Shown: positions 7,946 through 15,403, counted from the first letter of the stretch. The stretch is 33,410 nt of DNA from Methanophagales archaeon (GCA_021159465.1 JAGGRR010000023.1:1-33410), one strand, 5' to 3'. Numbers and translations are program-made. Notes: generated by a model from the letters alone, not told the origin.

Positions 7946-8468
7946 CACTCTCACCTTCCCCCTCATCCTCGAGCTCTTCTTCATCCAACATCTCCAAATC
8001 AATGAGAATTCTGCGGTGCTCTTCGTCTGAGACTGCTCTTACGTCTAAAGTGTAGCATATTTCTTCGAATCTCCTGCTCTCCTCCCAGATTATCTTCTGA
8101 GGGTCGAACTCTTTTATCAAACCATTCTTGTAAAGGACGTACTGATAGAGAATCCACATGACGCTCTCGAATCTTCCACCACCGCCGATGTTGTCTACGA
8201 ACTCAATCTCAAAGAAATCAACGATGCGCTGAAGAACCTCTCGCAGATGATTCTCGTCGATAGCAATAAGGAGGAGGTCTTCCTGCGTAATCTCGGGCAC
8301 ATCCTCAAAAGACCGTATCGCTTCTGCAAACCACTCCAAATCGTCACCGTAATCTGTGTGGATGTCGTATACATCTCCTTTTATTTTCAAGACGAGCTCA
8401 GAGCATGTGGGTTGGAAAGGTGGTTTTTCTCTATTTATTTTCTCTAATCTGTACATTTTTACTCTCAT
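7932..8468 (-). CDS. hypothetical protein, paralog of the gene at 6568-7062 (178 aa)
   Basis: Same family as 6568-7062: PPFQPTCSELVLKIKGD, DENHLREVLQRIVD, VDNIGGGGRFE, WILYQYVLY. The start ATG follows AAGGTGGTGAAAA. The C-terminus is acidic (DEEELEDEGEGESDG) and overlaps the start of family member A by 14 bases. The duplicate pair brackets member A, giving the order paralog, A, paralog. No catalytic motif is visible. Confidence 0.75.
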   Translation of the reverse strand: MRVKMYRLEKINREKPPFQPTCSELVLKIKGDVYDIHTDYGDDLEWFAEAIRSFEDVPEITQEDLLLIAIDENHLREVLQRIVDFFEIEFVDNIGGGGRFESVMWILYQYVLYKNGLIKEFDPQKIIWEESRRFEEICYTLDVRAVSDEEHRRILIDLEMLDEEELEDEGEGESDGKT

Positions 8469-8491
8469 TTTTCACCACCTTGCCCATATAT

Positions 8492-8989
8492 TCACATCCG
8501 GATGCCCCTATTGAAGATTTCTTTGAATTCATCTACGAGATCTTTGTCTCCTTCCCAGACATCGCCGTAGTCAAAGACGTTCCAATGTCTCGCTTTTCTC
8601 CCGGAATCATCCGCAATTTCCTCCCAGCTTTCGAGGAGGAAGGCGTCGGCGTCAGCATTGAATTGATAGAACATCACGAGCTTTATTGTATATTTACCAC
8701 TCTTCAACGTTCTCTCTATTTTTATATTCTCAATCTCTTCTTCGAGTCTCAGCATTTCCTTATAGCGATCAGCGAGATATTTGTCTAACAGTTGCATTCC
8801 CTTCTCATAGAATGCCTTTTCCCCCTCGTGGTCACAGAACAATAGAAAATTTGTAATCACCTCATGCTTCAGAGATGTGTGGCGTCTTAGTAATGCATAG
8901 TAATCAAGTAGTTCGCTTGTTTTTTCATCCAACTCCTTCTTCATCTCGTTCCTCACCACACTTATCTCCTCTTCTATTTTCTCTTGCAT
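8492..8989 (-). CDS. hypothetical coiled-coil protein (165 aa)
   Basis: Unrecognised. The N-terminal half is a charged helix (MQEKIEEEISVVRNEMKKEL), followed by helical YLADRYKEMLRLEEEIENIK and a beta/aromatic C-terminal part (KYTIKLVMFYQFNADADAF). Start at 8989 lies just downstream of the standard TTTTTTCCCTTTGGGGGTGAGCGGGGAA junction; the ORF is open 18 bases further but that would start inside the SD. It has some likeness in layout to the amplified family (coiled coil, then beta part) but lacks the C-terminal signature. Confidence 0.7.
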   Translation of the reverse strand: MQEKIEEEISVVRNEMKKELDEKTSELLDYYALLRRHTSLKHEVITNFLLFCDHEGEKAFYEKGMQLLDKYLADRYKEMLRLEEEIENIKIERTLKSGKYTIKLVMFYQFNADADAFLLESWEEIADDSGRKARHWNVFDYGDVWEGDKDLVDEFKEIFNRGIRM

Positions 8990-9057
8990 TTCCCCGCTCA
9001 CCCCCAAAGGGAAAAAATAAGAGAGGGAATCGTAGTCACCAGCCCTTGCGAGCTTCC

Positions 9058-9279
9058 TTACGCTTCCTCTTTCACTGTGAAGTTTTCGATCATGTATTTC
9101 ACTCCATTTGCTTTGTAGTGCGTCGTGTTAGTATCGTAGAAATGAGCGAAGCGGACACGATACCTCTTACCACCGCTCAGAAAGAGGAGACAGCATCCAA
9201 AGTCGCAACCTCCGTCCCACTCATCCACTTGAAATCGCTCCTCTACATTCTCAGCAACGATCTCGACGATTTGTTTCAT
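9058..9279 (-). CDS. small hypothetical protein (73 aa)
   Basis: Unrecognised. Its start overlaps the end of the previous gene by 29 bases and has only a weak AGAGA in front, so translation probably depends on the upstream gene. The middle, WDGGCDFGCCLLFLSGGKRYRVRF, has three cysteines and reads like two beta strands. No paired metal motif is complete. Confidence 0.55.
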   Translation of the reverse strand: MKQIVEIVAENVEERFQVDEWDGGCDFGCCLLFLSGGKRYRVRFAHFYDTNTTHYKANGVKYMIENFTVKEEA

Positions 9280-9652
9280 AATCTCTTGTTATCATATAAA
9301 TTCTTGCAAGAGGAAGAATGTCGGGGTGTTCAATGTATGTTTCTACGAAAATTGTTCTTGCCGTGACACAGACATTTAAGACTTTTCTACACGCAAAGAT
9401 TTTACTTAGTTGTAATCTCGACATCTCTTCATCTGTTAAGTCTCTCTGAAAACTCGCTGCAACAATGTAAGATGGTGTGTGAATGATTGGAATGTTCTGC
9501 TCGGCTAATTGTTTGAAATGCTCTACGACTGATTTGCATTCGTTCAAAGCATTTTTGATTGCTTCTTTGATTTTATCTTTATCGTATTGAGTCAGTGTGA
9601 ATCCTTCCCTCTCTGCTATTTCTGCTATCTCAGTGATTTCGTCAGCTCTCAT
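9251..9652 (-). CDS. hypothetical protein (133 aa)
   Basis: Unrecognised. ATG at 9652 is chosen because GAGGGGGTGATGAGACG precedes it; the upstream extension to 9694 reads through that SD. The N-terminus is helical and acidic (MRADEITEIAEIAEREGF). Later segments, IPIIHTPSYIVAASF and KVLNVCVTARTIFVETYI, are beta-rich. It is part of the run of small genes following the regulator at 10340-10504. Confidence 0.7.
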   Translation of the reverse strand: MRADEITEIAEIAEREGFTLTQYDKDKIKEAIKNALNECKSVVEHFKQLAEQNIPIIHTPSYIVAASFQRDLTDEEMSRLQLSKIFACRKVLNVCVTARTIFVETYIEHPDILPLARIYMITRDYETNRRDRC

Positions 9653-9669
9653 CGTCTCATCACCCCCTC

Positions 9670-9999
9670 TCACTGAATTTTGACTGCAAAACATCCTTCT
9701 CCCATTCTTCCAACTCCTCTTTCCACGCTTGCTGTAATTCTCTGAACTTCTCTTTCTCTATGAACTATTCTGTTTGAGATCTCTTCAGCCCTCTCCCAAT
9801 CTTCATCGCTCTCGATCTTGAAGTCAACCACTTCACCGTCGATTTCAATCACTAAGAAGTGATTGAAGATCGCAGTCGTCTTCAGATTTCCGAAAGTATC
9901 TACGTAGCTCTCACCGTGCGCCGCACTCTCAGTTACGACTTTCACTTCCTTCGCACCTTCTAATTTGTCAAGTATTTTTTCTAATTCTCTCTCAGTCAT
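9670..9999 (-). CDS. hypothetical protein (109 aa)
   Basis: Unrecognised acidic alpha/beta protein (ELEKILDKLEGAKEVKVVTE, then FNHFLVIEIDGEVVDFKI). The ATG at 9999 overlaps the TGA of the upstream gene by 4 bases (ATGA) and has GGGAGTGGGAGAGA in front, pointing to translational coupling. The ORF track's longer frame reaches into the preceding gene and is not supported by any SD. Confidence 0.7.
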   Translation of the reverse strand: MTERELEKILDKLEGAKEVKVVTESAAHGESYVDTFGNLKTTAIFNHFLVIEIDGEVVDFKIESDEDWERAEEISNRIVHREREVQRITASVERGVGRMGEGCFAVKIQ

Positions 10000-10259
10000 T
10001 CTCTCCCACTCCCAAGCTTCTTCACACGCACCTCGTAAACAACAGCAATTCGCAGCAGAAGCTCCGCTTTTCTCTTCGCTTCTTCTGTTTTGCACGGAAG
10101 CTCCGCAAGCTCTCGCAGAAGTTTCGCTCTGCGCAAAAGTTTATGTATTTCCTGTGCATCATCTTCATCAGTCCTCATCAGCTCGCCTATTTTTTCGCTC
10201 ACTCTCTCGCCCAGCTCTTCTAGTTTCTCACAAATCTTCTCCCGCAATTCCTCATCCAT
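9996..10259 (-). CDS. small helical protein (87 aa)
   Basis: Unrecognised, charged, probably all-helical (MDEELREKICEKLEELGERV). The ATG at 10259 has GAGGGGGTG at good spacing. The same frame is open to an ATG at 10319, itself 9 bases after another GGGGGTGA, which would add 20 residues encoded by the T-tract junction. Two SDs for one frame suggest that a small gene between them was lost. The short form is preferred because it matches the other junctions. Confidence 0.65.
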   Translation of the reverse strand: MDEELREKICEKLEELGERVSEKIGELMRTDEDDAQEIHKLLRRAKLLRELAELPCKTEEAKRKAELLLRIAVVYEVRVKKLGSGRE

Positions 10260-10339
10260 CTCGCCCACCCCCTCAAGCAAAAAGGAAAAAATAAGAAGAG
10301 GAGGTTTGAGCTCTGTCATTTCACGCCTTCACCCCCAAA

Positions 10340-10504
10340 TTACCTCTTCTTTTTCTCACGCTCCAAAAACGCATCCACCGCAGCTCTCACCGCTTCAGAT
10401 ACGGTTTTATATCGCCCCTCTGCCACGAGCTTCTTCAACGCCTCGTATTTCTCCGCTGGCAACAGCACGCTCACAGGGAAATAACCTCGTACCTGTTCCT
10501 CCAT
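10340..10504 (-). CDS. ribbon-helix-helix DNA-binding regulator (54 aa)
   Basis: Small protein matching the CopG/Arc-type ribbon-helix-helix pattern: a beta strand (GYFPVSVLLP, residues 7-16), helix 1 (AEKYEALKKLVAEG), a turn with RYKTVSEAVRAAV and a basic end (EREKKKR). Such proteins bind DNA as dimers, commonly at palindromes near their own promoter. The ATG follows GGTGAGGAGGGG. It is the first gene after the 10.55-11.05 kb intergenic region, with a TATA box and a palindrome directly upstream, so it likely controls the leftward operon and itself. The gene is too short to be found by length filters. Confidence 0.85.
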   Translation of the reverse strand: MEEQVRGYFPVSVLLPAEKYEALKKLVAEGRYKTVSEAVRAAVDAFLEREKKKR

Positions 10505-10515
10505 CCCCTCCTCAC

Positions 10516-10546
10516 CACTCTTAATTAATTAGTGAGTATTTAAATA
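10516..10546 (-). promoter_or_regulatory. promoter and palindromic operator of the ribbon-helix-helix gene
   Basis: TATTTAAATA at 10537-10546 is a good archaeal TATA box, placed about 33-42 bp before the regulator ATG, so transcription would start near 10515. Between box and start lies CACT-cTTAATTAAtt-AGTG (10516-10534), a near-perfect inverted repeat of the kind ribbon-helix-helix dimers bind. Occupancy there would block RNA polymerase, giving negative autoregulation. The elements are seen in sequence; the regulation is inferred. Confidence 0.65.
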
Positions 10547-11050
10547 GTTGGTGGTTTGCGAGGGAAAAATAAGGAGAGAATGCGGGTGCCCGTCGTGAGG
10601 TTATAGCTTTGTGTGAGCCTTGGGGCACATCAAGCTCAGCCCCCTCTTGAGTTCATCGGAGACGTATCTTCGCTCTTACCCTCGTTTGTAGCAACCTGTT
10701 GTTGTGTCAATTCGCCATCCGTAACCTTTTTATAGATGTTGTTGATTTTTTTGCGTAAGCTTTTTATATAATTGAGAATCAACACAAAATTAAAACAGGG
10801 TTCTCCGCCGTTCTTTCCCTTATATATAATATATAAGAGGAGATTCGGTGTGTGTTGATTTGATTTTGCTGTTTACTTAATCAGCAAGAAAAAAATCCGC
10901 TCTTTTTGGCACACAAATCAAATCATATTATAATATATATAATAGCGAGGACGGCTCTGAGAGCTTTTCCAGTGCGTTAATGTGTTGAAACACTCTCCTC
11001 TCTGCTCGTGCGTAGCACGTAGCACAGGGGCTGAGGTGGCGAATCCATCT
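10547..11050. other. AT-rich noncoding region, origin candidate
   Basis: About 500 bases without a supportable gene. Contents: a perfect 19-bp palindrome CTTATATATAATATATAAG (10819-10837); TTGATT/AATCAA arms at 10741-10747 with 10777-10783 and an 11-bp inverted repeat, TGATTTGATTT at 10856-10866 with AAATCAAATCA at 10915-10925; TGCTG/CAGCA at 10867-10886; another AT run at 10925-10943; and GCGTTAATGTGTT (10974-10986), which matches 12 of 13 bases of a repeat at 33.08 kb. The GC-richer flank (10.58-10.67 kb) can pair as GTGCCC/GGGGCAC. Together this resembles an origin or a dense regulatory region. Confidence 0.5.
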
Positions 11051-11061
11051 TAAGGAAAAAA

Positions 11062-11772
11062 TCAGAGTGCGAGAGTAACTAGCAGCTCCTCTTTACCCTC
11101 ATTTCTCAGCAATCTCGCAAACGCTCTCGCCACATCTTTAGGAATTTGCCGTAGGTTCTTCTTCCTGAATGATCGGATTTTTCTGCCTTCGAGAAGATGT
11201 GCGAATGCAAGTTGACTCCTAAAAATATCCTTAGTTCTGTGTTCGTAAAGCTCGCCATCATCAGTGAGGTGGTGAATGTAGTAATACTCAGAGTTTCTAC
11301 CGTAAACTGTGACCCACCCACCACCAATACGCATTATTTTATCTGCATAGTTGCCAAGCCAAGCATCAAGAAGTTTCCAGTAGGTCTCAGCGTGCCTTCT
11401 ACGAACTTTCTCTTCGGCCTCCTTTTTAGCAATTGCCTCTTCTCTTCTCTTGAGAATCAAGTCTATATCTTCAACCGCTTTGTTCACGATATTGGCTGAG
11501 ATTATAGGATATAGTTCTAACACTCGCTCAAATTTCCTCACAAATGACTCATCCTCTAAGCGCTTTAGAAATGCCTTTGCACCTTCCTCTGAGAGAGACA
11601 CGAGACGAGTGTGCATGTGAGGGGACTCCTTCTCTGGCAGATTTACGTCGAGATATTCGTTTGTGAAGATTTCGAGAGATGACTGTATGCGTGGGAAGTG
11701 TAAGCAAATGAAGAGGCCTCCACCCAAGAGGTATCTCTTTGAGTAATACACCGGGGCCTCGCCTTGCACCAT
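11062..11772 (-). CDS. hypothetical protein (236 aa)
   Basis: Unrecognised. The ATG at 11772 lies downstream of the standard junction (T-tract, TTTGGGGGTGATGAAAAAAG). An ATG inside that SD opens another frame (to 11549) that I consider a shadow. The protein has a beta-rich N-terminus (YLLGGGLFICLHFPRIQ), a helical middle with basic KRREEAIAKKEAEEKVRRRH, then WVTVYGRNSEYYYIHHLTDDGE, and a basic C-terminal helix. It is the last gene before the AT-rich intergenic region, so it probably ends the long rightward-lying operon. Confidence 0.7.
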   Translation of the reverse strand: MVQGEAPVYYSKRYLLGGGLFICLHFPRIQSSLEIFTNEYLDVNLPEKESPHMHTRLVSLSEEGAKAFLKRLEDESFVRKFERVLELYPIISANIVNKAVEDIDLILKRREEAIAKKEAEEKVRRRHAETYWKLLDAWLGNYADKIMRIGGGWVTVYGRNSEYYYIHHLTDDGELYEHRTKDIFRSQLAFAHLLEGRKIRSFRKKNLRQIPKDVARAFARLLRNEGKEELLVTLAL

Positions 11773-11805
11773 CTTTTTTCATCACCCCCAAATGAAAAAA
11801 ATAGA

Positions 11806-11880
11806 GGGCTCGTAGCTCAGCACGGACGGAGCGCCGGCCTTCTAAGCCGGGTGTCGCGGGTTCAAATCCCGTCGAGCCCG
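11806..11880 (+). tRNA. tRNA-Arg (anticodon TCT)
   Basis: A 75-base cloverleaf: acceptor GGGCTCG (11806-11812) pairs with CGAGCCC (11873-11879), discriminator G; D stem GCTC/GAGC; anticodon stem CCGGC/GCCGG with loop CTTCTAA, anticodon TCT; T arm GCGGG-TTCAAAT-CCCGT with one G-T pair. No intron and no encoded CCA. It is one of only two features on the plus strand. I see no clear TATA box or T-run around it, so its expression is uncertain. Its last 19 bases overlap the 3' end of the convergent radical SAM gene. tRNAs reading AGA/AGG are common on mobile elements because such codons are frequent in them and the genes can serve as integration sites. Confidence 0.92.
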
Positions 11881-12629
11881 CTGATGCAGCGCAGGTAAGG
11901 GCAACTGAATCTCAATTCCTCCCTCTTGCACGCCTCTAACGCCCTCTCCCAGTCGTCGCAACTGTTGAGCTTGTAGATGATGTTTGTGCTGAATGAGCAG
12001 CCCCGCACGCTTCCATCAGGATGGACTGAGATAAGTCTATGTGCGTAGCCGCAGGGCTCTTTCCATCGCAAGCCATACTTGAGCGTGAGATAGAGACATT
12101 CGTCGCAGAAGACATTCTCTTGCTGCAAGAGCGTGAGGATGAAGGGTTGTAAGCGGAAAGGCACGAACTTCGGCGACAGCAGGAACACGGGATGATGCTC
12201 CGCAAGCAGAATTACCCTTGCAAAGGTTTGCATCGGATTTCTGTCAATCAAGAGGTAATTTACGCCGACACCGTCAAGATTCTTGATGAGTTCGTAAAAC
12301 TCACGAAAGTCGAACTTGAACTCGTCAAAGCTCACAGATATGTCTGCATTTCTTACCCTGCGAGCCCGCTTTGGCAGCGCTGTTGTGATTGAGACTCTTA
12401 TGTCGTAATCCTCACAAAGCTCGACGAAGCGATTGCAGAAGTCTATGTGCTTTTCATCGTATAAAGGTTCGCCACCGCCGAGACATATACGATTAGTGTA
12501 AGGTACGATGTGTGGGATTAGTGATAAGAAGAAGGAGAAAGGTTTTGCTTGTCTCTCTTTCTGATAGCAGAAAGGACAATTTTTAGCACATTTAGTTGTG
12601 AAGTGAATCATTATGGCTTCAAACATCAT
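11862..12629 (-). CDS. radical SAM protein with C-terminal cysteine cluster (255 aa)
   Basis: Carries the CX3CX2C signature TKCAKNCPFCYQ (Cys 14, 18, 21), which binds the [4Fe-4S] cluster that cleaves S-adenosylmethionine, and the SAM-contacting GGGEP (51-55). The last third has several cysteines (FCDEC, CGYAH, GCSF, SCPYLRC) arranged like a SPASM/Twitch auxiliary-cluster region, typical of enzymes that modify peptides or proteins. The substrate is unknown; no obvious short precursor peptide is adjacent. Start at 12629 follows AGGTGGGAAAG, which overlaps the stop of the preceding gene. Codons for the last six residues (SGLDGI) and the stop lie within the tRNA gene on the other strand. Confidence 0.88.
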   Translation of the reverse strand: MMFEAIMIHFTTKCAKNCPFCYQKERQAKPFSFFLSLIPHIVPYTNRICLGGGEPLYDEKHIDFCNRFVELCEDYDIRVSITTALPKRARRVRNADISVSFDEFKFDFREFYELIKNLDGVGVNYLLIDRNPMQTFARVILLAEHHPVFLLSPKFVPFRLQPFILTLLQQENVFCDECLYLTLKYGLRWKEPCGYAHRLISVHPDGSVRGCSFSTNIIYKLNSCDDWERALEACKREELRFSCPYLRCISGLDGI

Positions 12630-12638
12630 CTTTCCCAC

Positions 12639-13109
12639 CTATATATCCTCTAATATGAAGGGCGTGAGAGCGTTCTTTAGCGCTTTGAGTATTTTCTCCC
12701 ACTCATCGTTTCTCTTCTCCCACTCCTCTATTTTTTTCTCAGCCCCTTTGATGAGGTCTTTTCCCTCCTTAAGGAAGCTTAATATGATATATAAGTATTT
12801 GACTGAGTGTGGGGAAAGAGGTTCGCCGAACTCTTCAGGAGGGTCGGTTGTGTACATAATGACGTCTACATAGCTTTCACTGATGTCGAGTCTTACTCTT
12901 AGATTGTCTGTACTGAAGGTGTAATGAGCAGATGTTTCCACACCCTCTAACTCGTTTTTAATCCTCTTTTCGAGAATCTTTCTGAGATTTCCTAAAATTG
13001 TCTTCGCCTCTTCTTCCAACTTCGCAGTTCTTTTAATTTCTTCACCCAATTTTCTGAGAGTGCCATGAAGATTTTCCAAGAGTTTATCCGCCGTCTTCTT
13101 CTCGACCAT
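12639..13109 (-). CDS. short relative of the amplified family, copy H (156 aa)
   Basis: Tandem duplicate of 13139-13615. Coiled-coil N-terminus (about 5-60, including RKILEKRIKNELEGV), a short beta part (TFSTDNLRVRLDIS, VDVIMYTTDPPEEFGEPL), and a C-terminal helix ending WEKILKALKNALTPFILEDI. That ending resembles the M-K-x3-AP-[FY]-V-L tail of the larger paralogs, so I see it as a reduced member or a distant relative; it lacks the central P-x-[VL]-R-x2-IREE block. ATG at 13109 is set by CTGGGGTGAAA. Confidence 0.7.
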   Translation of the reverse strand: MVEKKTADKLLENLHGTLRKLGEEIKRTAKLEEEAKTILGNLRKILEKRIKNELEGVETSAHYTFSTDNLRVRLDISESYVDVIMYTTDPPEEFGEPLSPHSVKYLYIILSFLKEGKDLIKGAEKKIEEWEKRNDEWEKILKALKNALTPFILEDI

Positions 13110-13138
13110 TTTCACCCCAGGGAAAAAATAAGAGAATC

Positions 13139-13615
13139 TTATATATCTTCCAGTATAAGCGGCGCAAGCGCATTCTTCATCGCTTTGAGTATTTTAGCCC
13201 TCTCTTCACTCTCTTCCTCCCACACCTCCACCTGCTCTTCAGCCCTCTTGATGAGCTCTTCTCCTTCCCCGAGGAGTGTTAGAAGAGTGTTTAAACTCCT
13301 GGTTGAGTGAGGGGTGAGGGGCTCACTGAATTCTACAGGAGGTTCGGTTGCACTTATTACAACATTTACATTATACTCATCAGCATCAATTTTCACCTCT
13401 AGATTGTCTGTATAAAAAACATAGTAAGCTCTTTTTATCGCAACCCCCTCCAACTCGTTTTTAATTTCTTTCTCAAGAATATCTCTTAGATTCTTTAGAA
13501 TCCTCCCCGCTTCCTCCTCAAGCTCCATCATTCTTTTAGCTACTCTACTTGATTTTCTGATGATGTCGAGAAGCCTCTCCAAGAGTTTGTCCACCTTCTC
13601 TACAGCCTCTTCCAT
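13139..13615 (-). CDS. short relative of the amplified family, copy I (158 aa)
   Basis: Duplicate of the next gene: shared blocks EIKNELEGV, FYTDNLEVKID, EPPVEFSEPLTPHS and the ending RAKILKAMKNALAPLILEDI. Start at 13615 follows GGGGGTGGAAGCG; the ORF is open 15 bases further upstream but that would begin within the SD. Long charged helices flank a short beta region. No enzyme motif. The tail similarity to the 260-285-residue paralogs suggests a common C-terminal interaction helix. Confidence 0.7.
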   Translation of the reverse strand: MEEAVEKVDKLLERLLDIIRKSSRVAKRMMELEEEAGRILKNLRDILEKEIKNELEGVAIKRAYYVFYTDNLEVKIDADEYNVNVVISATEPPVEFSEPLTPHSTRSLNTLLTLLGEGEELIKRAEEQVEVWEEESEERAKILKAMKNALAPLILEDI

Positions 13616-13655
13616 CGCTTCCACCCCCAAGCGAAAAAAGTGATTGATGAGAAGG

Positions 13656-14225
13656 TTAGAGAGCTACTTCCATTATTACTATTGATCTTCCCTCCCCTTT
13701 TGTCGAATATCTGAGGTCGTAGCAAGGCCAGTTGTAAGGTTTGAGTGGGAACGGTTCGGTGTATGCGAACGGAGCTACACCCTTAATTGCTTGTATGTCT
13801 AGGAGCACTTCCAGAGCCAAAACATAATCTATTCGTGCTCTGCTTACAACACTCTCGCCAGTCAAAAGTTTTGGTAGCAAATCACCGTACGCATCCTGAA
13901 CTAAATCTATCAGCTTGACTATTAATTTGCGGGCCCACCTCTCAAGAGGCTCTCTCTCAAGTTCTTTTTCCACCGTGTTACGCAGTTCTGAGTCCCAATA
14001 GAAAATGTGGTGGAGTGTTTCCAGCCACGCAAGTCTGTGAGCTTCTTTCATCGTCTTTGCTGGAGTGGGTGCTTCATCTCCTTTGTATCCTGAAATCTCC
14101 CACTCGCCTTTATCATTCACCGCTAAAACCGTGCCGCACGGTGTACGCCACTCATCGCATTTATTAGACGCTGTTGCAATAGCTTCATCAAGATCTCTTT
14201 CCGATGTTAAAAAGAAGAGGGTCAT
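13656..14225 (-). CDS. hypothetical protein, tandem paralog 1 (189 aa)
   Basis: Unrecognised family present as a tandem pair with 14236-14850. Shared features: a helical block EREPLERWARKLIVKLIDLV followed by AYGDLLPKLLTGE, and a C-terminal block PFAYTEPFPLKPYNWPCYDL with DLRYST. Start at 14225 follows TAGGGTGATTTGT, 10 bases downstream of the previous stop. Conservation of the Pro/Tyr/Trp-rich end suggests a binding surface. Function unknown. Confidence 0.75.
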   Translation of the reverse strand: MTLFFLTSERDLDEAIATASNKCDEWRTPCGTVLAVNDKGEWEISGYKGDEAPTPAKTMKEAHRLAWLETLHHIFYWDSELRNTVEKELEREPLERWARKLIVKLIDLVQDAYGDLLPKLLTGESVVSRARIDYVLALEVLLDIQAIKGVAPFAYTEPFPLKPYNWPCYDLRYSTKGEGRSIVIMEVAL

Positions 14226-14235
14226 ACAAATCACC

Positions 14236-14850
14236 CTAGGTGTGTATGTCTACGACAAGAATAGTTTCTCCCTTCCTAGCCTCGGTGTAATAGCGCAGGT
14301 CAAAGCAGCGCCAGTTGTATGGTGTGAGGAAAAAGGGATTGTCGTAGGCAAAAGGTGGAGTTCTTCTACTTCTCTGTATCTCCAGAAGGGTTTCTAATGC
14401 GATGACGTATTGCCACCTCTTCATATATGTTGAAAAATTTTCTTCACCAGTTACAAGGTTAGGCAGCAAATCTTCGTATGCCTCTTGAACAAAATCTATC
14501 AGCATGCTGATAAGCTTTGATGTCCATCTGTTGAGAGGTTCTTTCTCAAACTCCTTCACCACTTTCTCGTAAACTTTCTCATCATCGTAGAAGAAAAGGT
14601 CATATAGTATACTTTTCCACGCTTTCCGATGAACGCTCTCTATAGTCCAATCGCTTGCTTTGATGCTCCCGTCTTTTAGTCTTTTGAGAAGTTCTTTGTT
14701 AAAAGCCGTGAGTGTGTTCTCTTCGTTCACGGCACAGACCAACTCATGATAGTTGTTCTCGTCGCAGTGTTTTTCAGCCCACCTGTGAAATGCTTCAACA
14801 GCCTCACTAGCATCGTTTGTCGGAACAAGGAAATAGTACAGCGCATGCAT
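14236..14850 (-). CDS. hypothetical protein, tandem paralog 2 (204 aa)
   Basis: Paralog of 13656-14225: EKEPLNRWTSKLISMLIDFV, AYEDLLPNLVTGEENF, PFAYDNPFFLTPYNWRCFDL. Start ATG at 14850 uses AGGTGATTAAA, and that SD lies inside the last codons and stop of the upstream gene, so the two genes are tightly coupled. The N-terminal part (FHRWAEKHCDENNYHELVCA) differs most between the copies. No recognised domain. Confidence 0.75.
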   Translation of the reverse strand: MHALYYFLVPTNDASEAVEAFHRWAEKHCDENNYHELVCAVNEENTLTAFNKELLKRLKDGSIKASDWTIESVHRKAWKSILYDLFFYDDEKVYEKVVKEFEKEPLNRWTSKLISMLIDFVQEAYEDLLPNLVTGEENFSTYMKRWQYVIALETLLEIQRSRRTPPFAYDNPFFLTPYNWRCFDLRYYTEARKGETILVVDIHT

Positions 14851-14851
14851 T

Positions 14852-15067
14852 TTAATCACCTGCGTCTTCCAACACTGCCGGTAATTCCTCTGATTCTATA
14901 TTTAATTCTTCCAGCGTCTCTGATAACTCTTCTAGCGACCACACGCACCCACACTCACACTTACCAATCCACGAAGTTTGATACTGACCTCCTACAAGTT
15001 TCAGACAAACTTCCTTTCCACAAGTGCATTTGATTTTCATTACTAGAGGATGTCTTACCTCTGTCAT
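14852..15067 (-). CDS. small zinc-ribbon-like protein (71 aa)
   Basis: Contains CTCGKEVC near residues 14-21 and KCECGC near 36-41, a likely four-cysteine zinc site, followed by an acidic helical tail (LEELSETLEELNIESEELP). The start follows GGGGTGAAAA. It differs from the larger five-member zinc-ribbon family, which uses CPxC pairs spaced about 45 residues apart. A role in protein or nucleic-acid binding is possible but not shown. Confidence 0.7.
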   Translation of the reverse strand: MTEVRHPLVMKIKCTCGKEVCLKLVGGQYQTSWIGKCECGCVWSLEELSETLEELNIESEELPAVLEDAGD

Positions 15068-15097
15068 TTTTCACCCCTTGAAGGTGGAAAATAAGAG

Positions 15098-15367
15098 TTA
15101 TTGCTGCTGCTTTTTCTTCACGTTCTCGCAGACTCTTTCCCAGATTAGCACCGAGTCTATGTTTTTGATTTGCGCTAAATGCTTGAAGAATCTGTGGAAC
15201 TCACTCTCGTCCACACTTTCTCCGAGCTCAAGCTCCTCGCAGAACATACCACCGTTGTCTGCGAATGGGAAGCAAATCACGATGCGGTTGTTCTTCGGCG
15301 CATAGATTGCACAGGCATGCTTCAGGTCAAGTATTCTTCTTCCTTTCCCATCATATATAATTGCCAT
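15098..15367 (-). CDS. small hypothetical protein (89 aa)
   Basis: Unrecognised. A beta-rich N-terminal half (MAIIYDGKGRRILDL, IYAPKNNRIVICFPF) is followed by an acidic helix and an ending of KKKQQQ. The start lies after a typical junction (TTTTTTCCTTTGGGGGTGGTGGAAA). Contains three cysteines without pairing. Confidence 0.65.
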   Translation of the reverse strand: MAIIYDGKGRRILDLKHACAIYAPKNNRIVICFPFADNGGMFCEELELGESVDESEFHRFFKHLAQIKNIDSVLIWERVCENVKKKQQQ

Positions 15368-15403
15368 TTTCCACCACCCCCAAAGGAAAAAATAAAGGGG
15401 AAA

